In this document: positions 32,579-44,633 of the stretch, one piece after another
Numbering within the stretch: the stretch's first letter is position 1
How the letters are laid out: every line of letters begins with the position of its first letter
From: Agapanthus africanus
Taxonomy: Eukaryota > Streptophyta > Magnoliopsida > Asparagales > Amaryllidaceae
Length of the DNA stretch: 64,000 nucleotides
Reading direction: 5' to 3'
Assembly (NCBI GenBank): GCA_030015575.1
Contig: CM057340.1
Location: forward strand, 754,175,632 to 754,239,631
Position numbers and translations under genes: made by a program
The notes under the pieces: generated by a model
What the model saw: only the letters and a program-made list of their open reading frames with translations
Databases searched by the model: none
Told to the model about the DNA's origin: nothing

Positions 32579-32925
32579 GACCAGGACTCCAAGTTACTTA
32601 AATAGAGTACCGCATTGTAACCATGCTGCAGTTTATAGTTACAATCACATAACTCCACTCAAGTCGCCCAAATCCTAGTATCAGAATCAAGGTACATGGA
32701 GAAACAATAGGGAACCAAAAAGGTTTTAAGTCGAGATGTAAAGTGGTTTGCATATCGTCAAGGCAAAGGATCAAGAGAAAGATATGATTCAAGAATCATG
32801 ATAACAATGTGGCAGGACATGTCCCTAATTACGGGTTTTCCGATTCGTGTATTGGGTCCAATACAACTACAAAAGAATCAAACCCGATTAACCTAGATCC
32901 TATGGCTCTGATACCAAACAAACCC
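32579..32925 (-). other. Tekay leader with Met-tRNA primer-binding site
   Basis: Minus-strand TGGTATCAGAGC (32905-32916) matches the initiator-methionine tRNA complement perfectly, nine bases inside the 5' LTR. The leader aligns with that at 9804-10151 up to about 32580, where gag should follow but protease sequence begins. This marks a gag deletion junction. Confidence 0.9.
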
Positions 32926-33493
32926 TGTCACGCCCCGCTTCCCAGAGTGCGCTAAGATAGGCATGTGACAGAGCCAACCATGCTACCTGTGGATAGGAAA
33001 CATCCCTCCACAGTCACATTACGGCTGTCTAGAGATATCAAGAACATTAGAAATAAAAAAAACTATCTAGTAAAACATGTCCATGAGCCAGAATAAACGA
33101 GTCAAGAAATAATATGCGGAAGCAAAAGATCCAATAAACAAAACACCTGGAAAATAAAACTGGATATTAACTGGATCCTCACTGCTCGGCCTGACGGCGG
33201 AAGTACTCCTGATCCACCTGCGACAAGGATAAGGGATCTGGGCCATGAAAAACCCAGACGTCAGTGCGTCATAATATCAATAATTCAAGACAAGCAGGAT
33301 ATAATGAAATACACAGGCATGAAATATGAACAGTAACAAGTCCTCAGTAACAAGTAAAACATAACATGAATATAGATCAGTGAACAAGATATAAACAGGT
33401 GAAGTGCAGTGGGTAGTCTAAACTGTGCTATAGGGTTTTCTACTCTATAGTTATTCGAAATCAATTAATGTAATCCTCATCGTAACCCATCGG

Positions 33494-33661
33494 TCTATGC
33501 CCCGTTCAACCCCACGGGACCACGGTAACACGATATAATAGACGGTGAGTCTATGTCCCGTTCAACCCCACGGGACCACGGTAACAAGATATGATAGACT
33601 GTGTGTCTATGTCCCATTCAACCCCACGGGACCACGGTAACAAGATGTAATAGCCCTTTGA
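33494..33661. repeat. 56-bp tandem repeat, three units, in the 5' LTR
   Basis: Units start at 33494, 33550 and 33606, equivalent to those at 26379-26546. Confidence 0.95.
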
Positions 33662-34704
33662 GTTACGTTCAGATACATTCTTGATTTCCCCATACCCCCA
33701 AGGTTATGTGTGTAAGTCAGGTATTGATAAATCTAAGAATAATACCAACACAGAATCAAGCAGGTACAGGTTTGTCTGTATAGACAATAGGAAATGTCCG
33801 TAGGGACAACATGTCAAGATTGTAGGCATTAGTAACAAGATCAGGTAACATGTAAAGCTGTGGTATATCAGGTCATGTCAGGTGGTGTACATGTATCAAG
33901 TTATGTCAAGTAGTGCACAGGCATCAAGTCATGTCAGTAGTATTGTATCAGGTCATGTCAGGTAGTGCACAAATATCAAGTGGGTGCTCATAATCAAACT
34001 GCAAAATCAAGTATGGAGTACTAATATAACAATAAAATGGAATAATGTGATATGATATGCAAATAGATATAAATTCAAAGATATAGATGCACAATTATCG
34101 ATTAAGGTTACATTTATAGTTCCAATACTAATTAGGATGCATTTTATTAGACATGGGGTGTTAATATCATAGTGTTATGTATTAATATGATCTATGGATG
34201 CAGTTATATATATTCTAAATAAGATGGATGCAAACGGGTATCTGAGAAGTTATAAAACTATAAAATGGTAATGTGGGATGTATAACTAAGCAATATGTGA
34301 TGTAAATATTGATATGGATACAGTATATTATAATCCAGTATGTAACAAGATAGGTTTTCATGACCTAGATCTGAAATGATATGAATGGATGCAAACGGAA
34401 TATCGAAAAGCTATAATATGAAACATGGGATACTAGATTTAAAATACAGGTATGATATTTATTTAAATAGGTATATAATAAGTTATATATCATGTAGCAA
34501 GATTAACTTGCCTGAACGGATCACAAAACGGAATACGTACATAGCGTCCAAAGTCGGTAAAAGTCTCGATGCACGCTCGCGTGTACGGAACAGGACCAGG
34601 CAATGCAAAAGAGTGACTATGCTGGTTAGGAACGCCTACTGGGTTGTCTGGAAAGGCAGCGATGGTCACGGCTCCGGCGGGTGATCACCGGAAAAGAAGT
34701 AAGA

Positions 34705-35394
34705 TCAAGAAAAGAAAGAGAAAGAAGAAGAAGAAGAGACTAGGGTTTGGTGTTCTGGGTTCAGAAGGGAGGTGAGGCGAGGCAGAGAACATGACGACAA
34801 CGATGGGCCGTCGACGGCAAGGTTCAGGCGATAGTTTCCGGCAAGGCAGTGGGGTTTCTTGGGTTCCAGTGTTTCTTGATGTCGGGGCTGCGGTTGATGG
34901 TGGTGGTGGTGTCGGGAGATCGGGAGAGAGAGAGGTGATGAGAAGGAGGAGGTGACGACGATGTCTCCGTCGATGTGGGGTGCTGGTGTCCGGGTATGCA
35001 GGGATCTCGTCGGGTTTGGGTGCAGGGTTTTCTCGGGTTGCATGGATGGTCGGGGAGTGAGGTGGGTGGTAGCAGAGGTTAGAAAGGTTGAGGAGGTCGG
35101 AGGCGGTGAAGGGTGACGACGAGGAATCGCCGGCGGCGAGGTGTGTAGGGTTCCATGTTGGGTCGCAGTAGGTTTCTCTTGAGGTAAGGAGAGAGGAAGG
35201 TCGAGAGTGTCGGAGAGGGAGGAGAGGATAGGGAAGAAGGTGGAGATGAGGGGGAGAAGTCGGCGGTGTTGGAGACGGCGACGAGGGCAGGCGAGGTCGG
35301 GGCTAGCTATGGGTTCTAGCGGGGAGAAAAATAAGAAAGAAGAGGACGGGAGGAAGAAGGAGAGAAAGGTGGCGGAGGTCGTCGGTGAAGCCAC
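34705..35394 (-). CDS. 229-codon ORF in the partner LTR, function unknown
   Basis: Equivalent of the ORF at 27606-28295, beginning MASPTTSATFLSFFLPSSSF and of identical length. Differences are scattered, and many change the amino acid (for example Arg to Leu and Ala to Thr exchanges), which argues against strong protein-level selection since insertion. It shares the element's sense and the CT-rich tract upstream. No domain was recognised. Treat it as a hypothetical leader ORF. Confidence 0.25.
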   Translation of the reverse strand: MASPTTSATFLSFFLPSSSFLFFSPLEPIASPDLACPRRRLQHRRLLPLISTFFPILSSLSDTLDLPLSLPQEKPTATQHGTLHTSPPAIPRRHPSPPPTSSTFLTSATTHLTPRPSMQPEKTLHPNPTRSLHTRTPAPHIDGDIVVTSSFSSPLSLPISRHHHHHQPQPRHQETLEPKKPHCLAGNYRLNLAVDGPSLSSCSLPRLTSLLNPEHQTLVSSSSSFSFFS

Positions 35395-36455
35395 GGGGTC
35401 GGAGTGGTGGCGACTATGAGGCGAGGGCGCGGCTCACGCGGGGTTAGGGTTTCATGAGGCGGGAGAAAAGATAATAAAGAAGGAGAAGAAGAAGAGAGAG
35501 GAGAGAGAGTACGTGAGGGTGTGTGTGTTAAATAGGGATGGGTTTTATAAAAGGATTAAAATATATAAAAAATAGAGAGAGAGAGAGAGACAAAGAAAGA
35601 GAGAGAAAGGGAGAGAGAGATAGAGAGATCAAGAGGAGAGAGATAGGGAGAAGAGAGAGATCGAGAGGAGAGAGAGAGAGAAGAGGAGGAGAGAGAAATT
35701 TGGCTTCATGCTGGAAGAGAGAAAGAGAATAGAGAGAGAGGAGAGAGGGTCTGTGCGTTGAGGGAAAGAGAAAGAGAGAGGAAAGGAGTGTGGACCCATG
35801 AGAGTTGAGTTAATTGTTAGGATTTTAATTTAGGAAATCTTTTAGTTAGGTAAAATATTTTCTGTTAACGAAATTTAAAAGCTGTGGATTAAAAATATAA
35901 AGATATTAATTTTAATAAAATTTGAATTTTGGCGGGATACAAAAATATTCCAAAATATGCCCGGGCCGGATCTAAAAATTCAGATTTAAAATATGAAAAA
36001 TATATGCGACGTCCAAAATTCAAAATGAATGCTCAGGTAACGAAAATGCATACCCCCAAGAACGGATGCACATACGTGCGCGTAACCATCCAAACACGTC
36101 CGTTTCACTGAACGGGACGAGAATAAGGTGCGCGGATGCCACCACGGGGTTAGGGGTATCATGCAGGCCATGTTATGTATTTTTAAAATATTTTACGTGA
36201 CTTAAAATGTTATATGGTAAAAGAAGCAATGCCAGATAAAATGCCAGTATGCACTAAATATGAAAATGCCCAGTTTACGTAACAAGTCAGGGTAATTCAT
36301 AAATATGAATCAAACAGGTTCAAGCAAGCGGGTCGGGTCGAACACATTATAAAATGTAACATACTATTCGCACCCAAAACACAATAGATCAGGAAAATAC
36401 CACAATTAAGAAAATACGAGAACTGGAATAGGTATAAATGAACTAGATTGTTACA

Positions 36456-37068
36456 AAAGGGCGTAGTGCATTAGCCCTCCTTGCGGAGTCACGAAGATAA
36501 GGCCCACCCTGGATTTGATTATGGGGGTGTTTTGCTTTCGCCTCTTCATGGAAGATGCTCTATCGAAGTAGAGTTCCCATCGGGAATTGTTTTCTTCTTT
36601 CTCTCCTTCGATTGTGTCAAACGCATATTCATCCAGAAACTTGCAATTTAAGGGGGAGTCGGCTGGTATCGGATGCTCGGTGAGAAAGTCGACGATGGCC
36701 TGGCCTTTCACTGGTTTGAGAGGTCGATATGTTATCGAGAACTTCATCAGGAGGAGGGCCGATTTGGTAATCCTTCCTGTTAATATGGCTCTTTACATCA
36801 TATATTTGAGAGGATCCACTTTTGATATGAGATGGACCTCATGTGCTATGGCGTAATGTCTGATCTTCGCTATCGCGAAGATCAGTGCCAGGCAATACTT
36901 TTCAATGGGGGAGTAGTTATTTTCTACCCCTAGGAGAACTCGGCTCAAATAGTAGAAAGCTCTCTCCTTTCGCTGATCGTTTTCTTGTGCCCATAGCGCG
37001 CCTAGAGAATCTTTAAGGGCTATTGTATATAGGACGAGAGATTTTCCTTTAACTGGAGCGGTCAGCAC
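36456..37068 (-). pseudogene. Tat RNase H and start of the archaeal-type second RNase H
   Basis: 36793-37068 has the first RNase H with a conserved end (RAFYYLSRVLLGVENNYSPIEKYCLALIFA); its catalytic aspartate region is altered. A connecting block (ITYRPLKPVKGQAIVDFLTEHP) follows at 36451-36747, then the start of the second RNase H (WELYFDRASS … GLIFVTPQGGLMHYALL). There the usual Asp-Gly is Asp-Arg. The sequence stops at the Tekay LTR. A frame break separates the two pieces near 36790. Confidence 0.85.
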
Positions 37069-37217
37069 CGGCGGATTTTGTAATTACTGCTTGATTTCAT
37101 CAAGTGCATTTTGACACTTTTAATCCCAGACGAACGGGGCCCCTTCTTCATTAGATAACTGTAGGGACAGCATTTTTCCGAGAGGTTAGCTATGAACCGT
37201 CGGATATACGGGAGCTT

Positions 37218-38014
37218 TCATTGAAGAGATCGCAATTGCTTGAGAGTCCTTGGAGTGGGCATTCCCATAATCGCCTTAGTCTTTGAAGGGTCAATTTCGA
37301 TACCCCGGTTCCGTATGAAGAATCCCAGGAATTTGCCTAAGGAGACTCCAATCTCGTATTTGAGAGGATTCATGTTCAGATTGTATTTCCGAAGGCATTG
37401 GAACACTATGTTTATATGTTCCCAATGTTCCTCATATGAGTTGCTTTTCACTACAAGGTCGTCGATGTAGCATTCAACAACCTCATGAATGAGGTCATCA
37501 AAGATCTTCGTCATGGCCCTCTGGTAGGTAGCGCCACCGAAGGGCATCACTTTATAGCAGAATATGCCCAGCGGAGTCCGGAAGGCAGTATGCTTTTGGT
37601 CTTCAGGATGCATTTTTATTTGGTTGTACCCTGAAGATCCATCCATAAGGGAGAAGTCCTCATGGGTAGACGTGTATCGATCATCATCTCGGTAACGGGT
37701 ACTGGGAAGTCATCCTTCGGGCAGGCTTTGTTGAGGTCCCGAAAGTCTACGCAGATGCATACCGTCCTATTTTTCTTCATCACTAGAACGATGTTGGCGA
37801 TCCAGTCGGGATATTGAACCTCTTGAATGAAGCCGTAGTCGATTAGCTTCTTGACTTCAGCGTTGATACTCATCTCAAGTTCGAACTGCATTCTTCTTGG
37901 TGCTTGTTTGACTGGCTTTATGTCCGGCGATATGGCCGGTTTATGTACTGCCACCTTTGGATCTAGACCCGGCATCTCGGAATAGTTCCATGCGAAGCAG
38001 TCTTTATATTGCAT
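37218..38014 (-). pseudogene. Tat reverse transcriptase
   Basis: The N-terminal part (37616-38014) has CFAWNYSEMPGLDPKVAVHKP and the fingers block VCICVDFRDLNKACPKDDFP. The frame shifts near 37640. The C-terminal part (37218-37646) has MDGSSGYNQIKMHPED, then FGGATYQRAM, the intact active site ECYIDDLVVKS and the thumb. Compared with the family, four residues (LKNA) are missing between FG and GATYQ, an in-frame 12-base deletion next to the active site. The frameshift and deletion make it non-functional. Confidence 0.9.
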
Positions 38015-38025
38015 GACTCCATCTT

Positions 38026-38807
38026 TTAACGTGGCTCCTGTCTTTCAGATAGTAGCTCACTAACAAACGTTGGCCTCAGGTCTTTTTCCGTCCCTAAGTT
38101 AATTTCCTTTAGATTGTTTGCCGTAGTATGTATCCCGTCTTCTATCTCTTTTGGTGCTGGTGGAAACTCTGAGATCACCTCATCCTCGTCTTCATTTGCA
38201 AAGCACTTGAAGGGGTCATCTATAGTCTCGTGCCCTCCTTCCTTTGAGAGTGTTACCACACGGCAGGTATGAGTTTGCTTCCACTCTTGGCGTTGAGCCG
38301 GCCCTATCCTCACGGTATAGGTCCTTTTTGGCTCAAGCTTTTGCGGTGGGGTTACCCTCCAGCTGTCAGATAAAGTGAACCTGCCTTGTCGGTATTGGTC
38401 TTCTACCCAGTCTTTGAAGGTGAAGCAATCTTCAAGGGGGTGGCCTATTGCTCGGTGATAGGAACAATAATCTGGATGATGGACCTCGTTTATTTGTTCG
38501 GGGTGCCGAGACTCCGGAAGCGTCATCATTTGGTACTTCATTACAAGGTTGAATATTTTTCTTGTCTTGTCTGGAGGGAAAGAGTATTCCCGGCCCATCT
38601 TCTTCATAAAGGACGGGTTCTAGATGGCTTTTCCTCGATTGTACGGCTTCTTGGATCCATTTTTTTGTTTTCGAGCATCGTTTTCTTTCTTCGCCTTGTT
38701 TTTTTCCTCTATTTCGGGATTTTCCTTCGAGGCGAGAACATACATTTGGCTGAGGATGAAAGGTATTATAGCCTTCTTTCTCCATGGACTGTTGGTTGAG
38801 GCATTGC
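38026..38807 (-). pseudogene. Tat extra gag-like module with third zinc knuckle
   Basis: This region lies between protease and reverse transcriptase. It has FPPDKTRKIFNLVMKYQMM, then CSYHRAIGHPLEDC (38425-38466) and the tail FKDWVEDQYRQGRFTLSDSWRV. The first zinc knuckle in gag has nearly the same context (CSYHRMVSHPIEDC, then FKNWVNDQYQQGKFSLSENWRV). It is followed by an acidic linker (FANEDEDEVISEFPPAP) leading to reverse transcriptase. A stop and frame change lie near 38610, where the lysine-rich stretch KNKAKKENDARKQKNG (38620-38700) joins. The function of an extra knuckle here is unknown. Confidence 0.8.
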
Positions 38808-41800
38808 TGTAACACTTCGAAAATCGTTTAGGTAATTTTTCGATAATCGGTAAAATAAACAGTATTTTCCGTAAAAAGTCAAAATAATTATTTTTCAATA
38901 TAGGCATAATTATACAAAATTTAGATAAGAAATTGCTAGAAATTGGTTAATTAATTGTCACTTAAAAATTTCTAGTCATTTAAATTTTTTTCCTTAATTA
39001 ATTATTTTTAATATTATTTTAAGCTTTTAAAAATACATTAAATTAGTGATAAATACAAATTTAAATGGGTAAATTACATACTTAGGAACCATTATAAACT
39101 AAAACCTAGTGTTAACAAAAATTTTATCAACACTTTCTAAGACTTGTAGTTTCTGTGGTTTAAAATGAAAATAAAATGAAATTTTATTAAGAAAATGATG
39201 TGAAAGCATTAAATGAACTTGGAGATACTTTCTTCATAGAATTTTCTACACACCCACACACATACACACCCTCTTCTTCCCTCGGCCGAAAGTGTTGCTG
39301 CTGCAGCTCCTCATTTTCCCCAATTCATTTTGCTTCTAAATTCATCAAAAATCCATTAAAAATCCACAAAATCCTTCACTAATTCAAAACAAATCCCTAA
39401 TCTACCTCTTCTCAAACCTAAATTAGTTTAAGACATGGAGAAATGAGGCATCTTTGGAGGCTAGTGCAAGCTAGGGTTCAAACTTGTGTGGTAAAACTCT
39501 AATCTAATGGTTAAGTTGTAGTTTAACTATGCTAAAATAGAATTTTAAAGTGTTAATTTCATAGTAATTGCTTGTTTTCGAAATTCAAGAAAAGGGTTGA
39601 TTTTGTAATTAGGGTTTGAAGCTTTGTAAATGGGTTAAAATTAGTGTAGTGGCTATCTAGTGGTATAGTTGGGTTGATTGTGTTAGATGGTGATAACCTT
39701 ATCGCTAATCTATGACGGTTACGCCTATTCGCAATTTTGGGAGCTTACTAGATTTTCGATATAATTAAGTGGTGAATTAATTGCGATATCTTGACGATAC
39801 TATTAGCATCTCCTATGATATTTAGGGTGTGTGAATGTGAAATTTGGTTTAATCGGGTTTAGTTTTGACGGTCGTTCTGAACGACGATTTTAGTTAAGGT
39901 TATAGTGGTTGTCGTGTGTGTTCCGCGCATCTAGTGCATGTTGTGCCTAACTTGTGAGCGTTGATTCTTTTATTTTGTGACTTTGCGTCGTTTCAGAAAT
40001 GTGTAATCTTATGTTTTGTGTTGTGCAATTTTAGGATCGGTTGCGGAAACATCGGACGTGGCGTGCAAAGGCAAAGCGGTGGTTGGATCAGATTAGCGAG
40101 GCGTCCAGGTGAGTAGATGTATACATCTATGGGGAAATCGTCTGGATGGCGCGAGGCGCCCCATAGTTAGGATCACTTTATTACTTGCAAACTATATGCA
40201 TAGTTATTTAGTTAACCATCTGATTCATATGCATATCTTTCTAGTTATTCGTCTGCTGGCATTGCATGGTTATCCATATACGTATGTGTGATATCACTTC
40301 TTAGGACACGTACACCATTACCATTGGCTCATGTTGCACGCGCACTATTCATCTGAACATACACGCCTTTAGTAATTGCCATGCCACGAGCACTGTAGAA
40401 CCTGCTTAGTTCAGTATCAAACACTTGCATCATACATGATACATTGAATTGCATAGCATGTATATACCTCACTTCATCATCATGCTTGTATAGATTCCTA
40501 GCCATAAATCACATTGCATACCCTTGATATCATAAGCTTTTATCATATACAACATGTTGGGTATTATGATTTTCTTGAGGATTTCAGTATTGATGAGATT
40601 TCTGGATTTTGGGGAAAACCGCAAGAATTTAACAAAAGCTTATTATCATCATTTTTAATATAAAGTTGCGGTTTTCTCGTGATGTATGTGTCGTCCATTA
40701 TGAGTTTTCATGTTTTCTGTTGGTTTTCGAGACCCGATTCGAGGAGTGGATGAACCGTCTCGGGTACATGGTGGGCCCGATATGGTACCCCGGGACAAGA
40801 AGCTCGAGTTGTAGACGATGAGCCTGGCAGGGGAAGACTACCTGCCGGTGATGTCTGGCGCAGCGGATATACAGAAGATACCGACCGTTGTCTTGAGATT
40901 TGATGATATGGGCCGATCCGGACTGACGGAGCCCGAGGTATTGAGATATTGACATAGTGAGACATTGAGACAGATATATTTCCAGATTTGGTGTCGATGC
41001 TTGACACGGTTTTTGGATGATTTCATTGATGGTATCTTAGCTATTGTACAAATATTTTTTTTAGTTAAGAATGCAGAGATTATCATATTTAAACATTTAA
41101 AGATTTCGTATTGATTTTACATCCATGTGCATACATATTAGTAGCATCGCATCATACTTAGATATGCAGGTTGTGATGCATTTGCGTGCATTCTTACGAT
41201 AGCCTTATTAGATGCTATTTTCTACTCACGAGCTGGCAACTCACCCCCGTTATGCCACAGTGTCTTACAGGTCGGACCCGTCGGCCTTGTAGCGGAGGGC
41301 GTATCTTTTCATTGGCTTCTTTTGCTCAGACTCGCGACATTGCTCTTAGGTGGGTTGTGAGGGCATTTTGTCTTTTTGTACTATCTTTGTATCTAGTATT
41401 CTCCATCTACCACTTCTTATTTTGTATATGCGACCTAGTGATGAGATTGAGAGATTTGTGTATATGTGGTTTCTCTGGGGTCGAGCTCACTTGAGCCGAC
41501 GTTGTGTTTTTCTTATTTTGTGTTTCTTTATACTTATTTGCTTGATATTACATATATATTTCGTGTGGTTGTGATCCGCCTTGGGCGAAGAGCTAGCTCC
41601 CGCTTGGGGATGCCATTATATCATTACAGGTTTATATATCTTGTTGTACCCATTTTGGGGGCTAGTATTTATAAGGGAGACTCTGCCGAAATTTTCGGAA
41701 AACTTTGAGGTTTTTTAAAAAAAGGGATTAATATAACTTAATTGGTTCAAAATCGTTTTCATAAAAGGTTTTCCTTCACTCTTATTGTTTATGGGTTAGA

Positions 41801-41893
41801 TTTTCTGGGCTTTGGCTGACTTAGGTTACGTTACGCCTTGAGACGTCTCGTAATCTAAGTGTCAGTCACGTTCTGTACCTTCGGGTCGTGACA
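38808..41893 (+). mobile_element. Solo LTR, family D (3.09 kb)
   Basis: Starts TGTAACACTTCG and ends GGGTCGTGACA, the usual Tekay-type plus-strand ends. It interrupts the Tat frame between IYEKSRTQ (right side) and QCLNQQSMEKEGY (left side). The flanks ATTGC and GTTGT are a diverged 5-bp duplication, supported by the reading frame when one copy is removed. It has no coding content. A CA-rich tract (39247-39270) and a ggaattttc-type pre-terminal region are visible. Confidence 0.75.
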
Positions 41894-42583
41894 GTTGTGT
41901 CCTGGACTTTTCATAAATAGCCATGTCGCGACTGTGGTCATTCAAAATCTTTTGATAGGTCTCTTTTATTAGCCGGTCAACCTGTTCTTCGAACAATGGA
42001 CTCAACGTTCTTAGAGTGGGATCTCGTTCTGCTTCAATGTCACAGCTATTTGGAAGAGCGTTCTCTTCTTTACCAGAGCTGTTTATAGCGCGTAAACTGT
42101 GGAAATGCTCTCGTTTCCTGGACCGAACGTATTCGAGCCCGGTTGTCTCCATCTTCCCGTTAGGCATCTTTCGCTGAGTCCCGGGAATATCCCAAATCTT
42201 TTTGTAGAATTGGGCTTGTCGAACAGTTTGTTCGAGTGGTACACTTTGGCATCTTAACAACCTTTTCAATCCCTCCAAGTAGTATCTTGAGAGACAGATT
42301 GGTTGAAACCTGTCGAGTGCAAAATCGGCACCATACCAGACTTCTTTTTCTACTTTGGTCTTCGTCGATTGGTAGAAGAGAATCGCTTTTTCACTTCTTC
42401 ACCTGAAAGGTACATAGAAAGTCTGTAGTTCTTGTACGCTGTATGTATTGAGTGCATCGAGTTCTTTATAATGCCGAGGCAGAACCATGGTGACTTATAA
42501 ACTCTGATCAGCTCCAGTAACGATTTGTGCTGACGGGCGAACGGAGAACACGGCATTGGCCTCGTCCTCAGAGTCATCGCCAA
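41894..42583 (-). pseudogene. Tat linker after protease, start of the extra module
   Basis: Carries MEGLKRLLRCQSVPLEQTVRQAQFY and, near 41920-42010, the helical stretch EEQVDRLIKETYQKI … AIYEKSRTQ. This stretch parallels EDPIDRLLNEAFRKI … AIYEKAKCQ at about 44100-44190, ahead of the second zinc knuckle. The right part (42350-42583) is frame-broken. The solo LTR at 38808-41893 splits this module from its zinc knuckle. Confidence 0.7.
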
Positions 42584-42743
42584 AAATCAAAATAGGAGTA
42601 GATGGTTCGGGCCTGTTGCCTTGGGGTTGCCCCAGGTAGACTATTTCTTCATCTTCCTCGGTGTCGCTCCCAAAGATCGGGACGGTGGCGACGGGCTTCC
42701 GTTTATCCTCCAGCTTATGACACCTCTCTATATCTTCGAAGTC

Positions 42744-43727
42744 TTATAGAAAATACTTTGCGTCTTCATATTTCCGGACTTCGTTTACTGAGAACGGGTT
42801 TAGCTCCCCCGTGACGGTGTAATCCAAATCGTTTTTGAAATACTTCATACACTGATGTTGTGTAGAAGGGATGGCGTTGTATTCATGAAGCCAGGGCCTG
42901 CCGAGAAAAGCGTTATAGCAAGTTTTGGCGTCAATGACATGAAATTTGATGTCAGTGATGAGCAATCTGAAGCGTAACGTCAGAATTACGGACCCAAGCG
43001 TTCGTGACGACTGTGAATCGAACCGGGAGATGGTAATCTTGTCCCGAGCCAAGTGTTGAATATTCATGAAAATCTCCTTTAACACTTTCACGTTGAGAAG
43101 GTTGACGGAGGATCCGTTGTCGATAAGGATTTTGCCTATCTTAATGTCGTGGCAATACCCGGTGACGTATAGAGGACGGTTGTGCTCACACGTTCCGAGG
43201 AGGAGATACTCATTGCTGAATGTGATGTCAGCTGTGTGAACTTCTGCCAGCTCGTCCTTCATCTTTTCTTCAGCTAATAAAGCTTGGAATTGATCAAGCT
43301 CTTGCAATGCCTTGATTAGAGAATCTCGTGCCTCCTTGGACAGGAGGAGAGCATCCAATATGCTCAGTTGTGAGGGTATTTTCCTCAGATGTGCTAGGAC
43401 ATTGTAATCCATCTTATTTTTCTTAGGCGGGTCCTTAGCTGCGAGCTCTTTGACAACTCGATCATCGAGGGCAATTTTCTCAGGGATTTTCTCTTTCCCT
43501 TTGTCTCTTTTGCTCAAAGCTTTGTTCGTAGGTCCATGGTTCCTTTCATGCAGCGTGCAGCTACGCAGCTGAATGTTCTCGCATTTCTTCTCCTCCTCTT
43601 CTTTTTCGAAGGTGGATTCTTTGAAGAGAGGGCTAAGAGTTTCTTCCTCAAAATCACTCCCGAAGGTAAGAACCTGGGGCTTTCCCCTTTCCGATCTGGT
43701 ATCAACCGTATGACAGTTTCCAATCAT
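42744..43727 (-). pseudogene. Tat aspartic protease
   Basis: A 327-codon open stretch. The protease block KILIDNGSSVNLLNVKVL (near 43090-43140) has the catalytic Asp; the family has Asp-Gly/Ser-Gly, here Asp-Asn-Gly. It is followed by the C-terminal blocks YNAFLGRPWLHEYNAIPS and TQHQCMKYF. The first part (43390-43727) is a charged linker (FEKEEEEKKCE; KRDKGKEKIPEK). Protease would cleave gag and pol. This is the best preserved part of the element, but upstream frame breaks make expression unlikely. Confidence 0.85.
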
Positions 43728-44579
43728 TTTTTACGTGCATCTGTCACACTCTTTTGCTGTCGATGAGATTCGTGCTTCATCCTCTTAAAGTGTTTTTGAT
43801 GGGCAACGTATCCATGCCACCACTTGTTGAAGGCATTACATTTCTCGATGGGGTGGGTAACTCTCCAATGATATAGGCAGTAGTTTGGATGTAAATCCTC
43901 TCTGTAGAGGCTTATCATCCCTGGAGTGTTTCTCACGAGAGGTGGAAGCTTCATTCCCTTGGACAAGGCATTGGCGAACCGCTTCTCTGTCTTGATCTTG
44001 CTCTTATTTTCCTCAGGTGTTCTTTAGTCTTGTCGGAATACTTTTCTACTTTCCTTGCCATAGCTTCTTTGTCCTGACGCTGACACTTAGCCTTTTCGTA
44101 TATGGCTGTTTCGCGTTCTCGATCAGTTTTGATTTTTCGAAAGGCTTCGTTTAATAGCCTATCGATCGGGTCTTCTTCTGGCAGTTCCGGGGATTTTGGC
44201 GCCAATCCAACCCCCAGTTTCTCTGCGTTTTTTATGACGCTGAGGGAGCTTCTTCGTCATTTAACGACGAATGGAAAAACATGTGACAAGTTGCTACATA
44301 GTCTTCGGTTTCTGATGAGTCATTTTCCTTATCGTTGTCACTCTTTTCGTTCTCAAGAATATGCTTGAGGAACTCTTCGAGAGTGACTAGTGTTCGCGCC
44401 TTCTGTTTGTACTCCTCCAGTGCGTCAATATACATTTGTAGGTCTGTGCATTTGTCGTCATACTCGGCAGGTTGCACAGGCTTCTTGGTCTTCTTTTTTT
44501 TCTTCAAAGACTTTGAAAGATCGACTTGGGGATTTTGCCCTTTGTCGACAATTTTCGGTATGGGACACGGTTTCAGCAT
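43724..44579 (-). pseudogene. Tat second module: coiled-coil and zinc knuckle 2
   Basis: Three frames joined by breaks. 44232-44579 has a lysine block (KSLKKKKKTKKP) and an acidic stretch. 43951-44205 has a long charged helix (EDPIDRLLNEAFRKIKTDRERETAIYEK …) likely to form a coiled coil. 43724-43966 has the knuckle CLYHWRVTHPIEKC (43838-43879) with C-x2-H-x4-H-x4-C spacing. It lies between gag and protease. The function is not known from sequence; RNA binding is a family-based guess. Confidence 0.7.
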
Positions 44580-44633
44580 CCCTTCGATGATTTCTGATTC
44601 AAGTGGGCTTCTCCATCTGACTGCCGGACATGC

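Larger units (their letters stand above)
25814..36455 (-). mobile_element. Tekay (Ty3/gypsy chromovirus) retrotransposon, gag-deleted
   Basis: Two LTRs of 3514 and 3530 bp flank a 3.6-kb internal region. The 3' LTR is on the left, the 5' LTR on the right, and the primer-binding site (32905-32916) is next to the latter. The internal region keeps part of protease, reverse transcriptase, RNase H, integrase and a chromodomain, but gag is deleted. Sampled LTR segments differ by only a few percent, so the insertion is fairly recent. Flanking bases are AGAGG (25809-25813) and AAAGG (36456-36460), but the two sides belong to different elements. Confidence 0.9.
32926..36455 (-). mobile_element. Tekay family A 5' LTR
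   Basis: 3530 bp, colinear with the 3' LTR, with small indels. Examples are an extra aaa near 33071 and an expanded GA tract (35577-35700) compared with the left copy. It ends …ctagattgttaca at 36455, directly against the Tat RNase H remnant. Confidence 0.9.

Noticed and set aside
36456-37068. Presence of Tat integrase to the left of the RNase H
   Set aside because: The second RNase H is cut at 36456 and no DDE or zinc-binding block of a Tat integrase was found elsewhere in the window; the integrase at 29446-30560 carries a chromodomain and belongs to Tekay.
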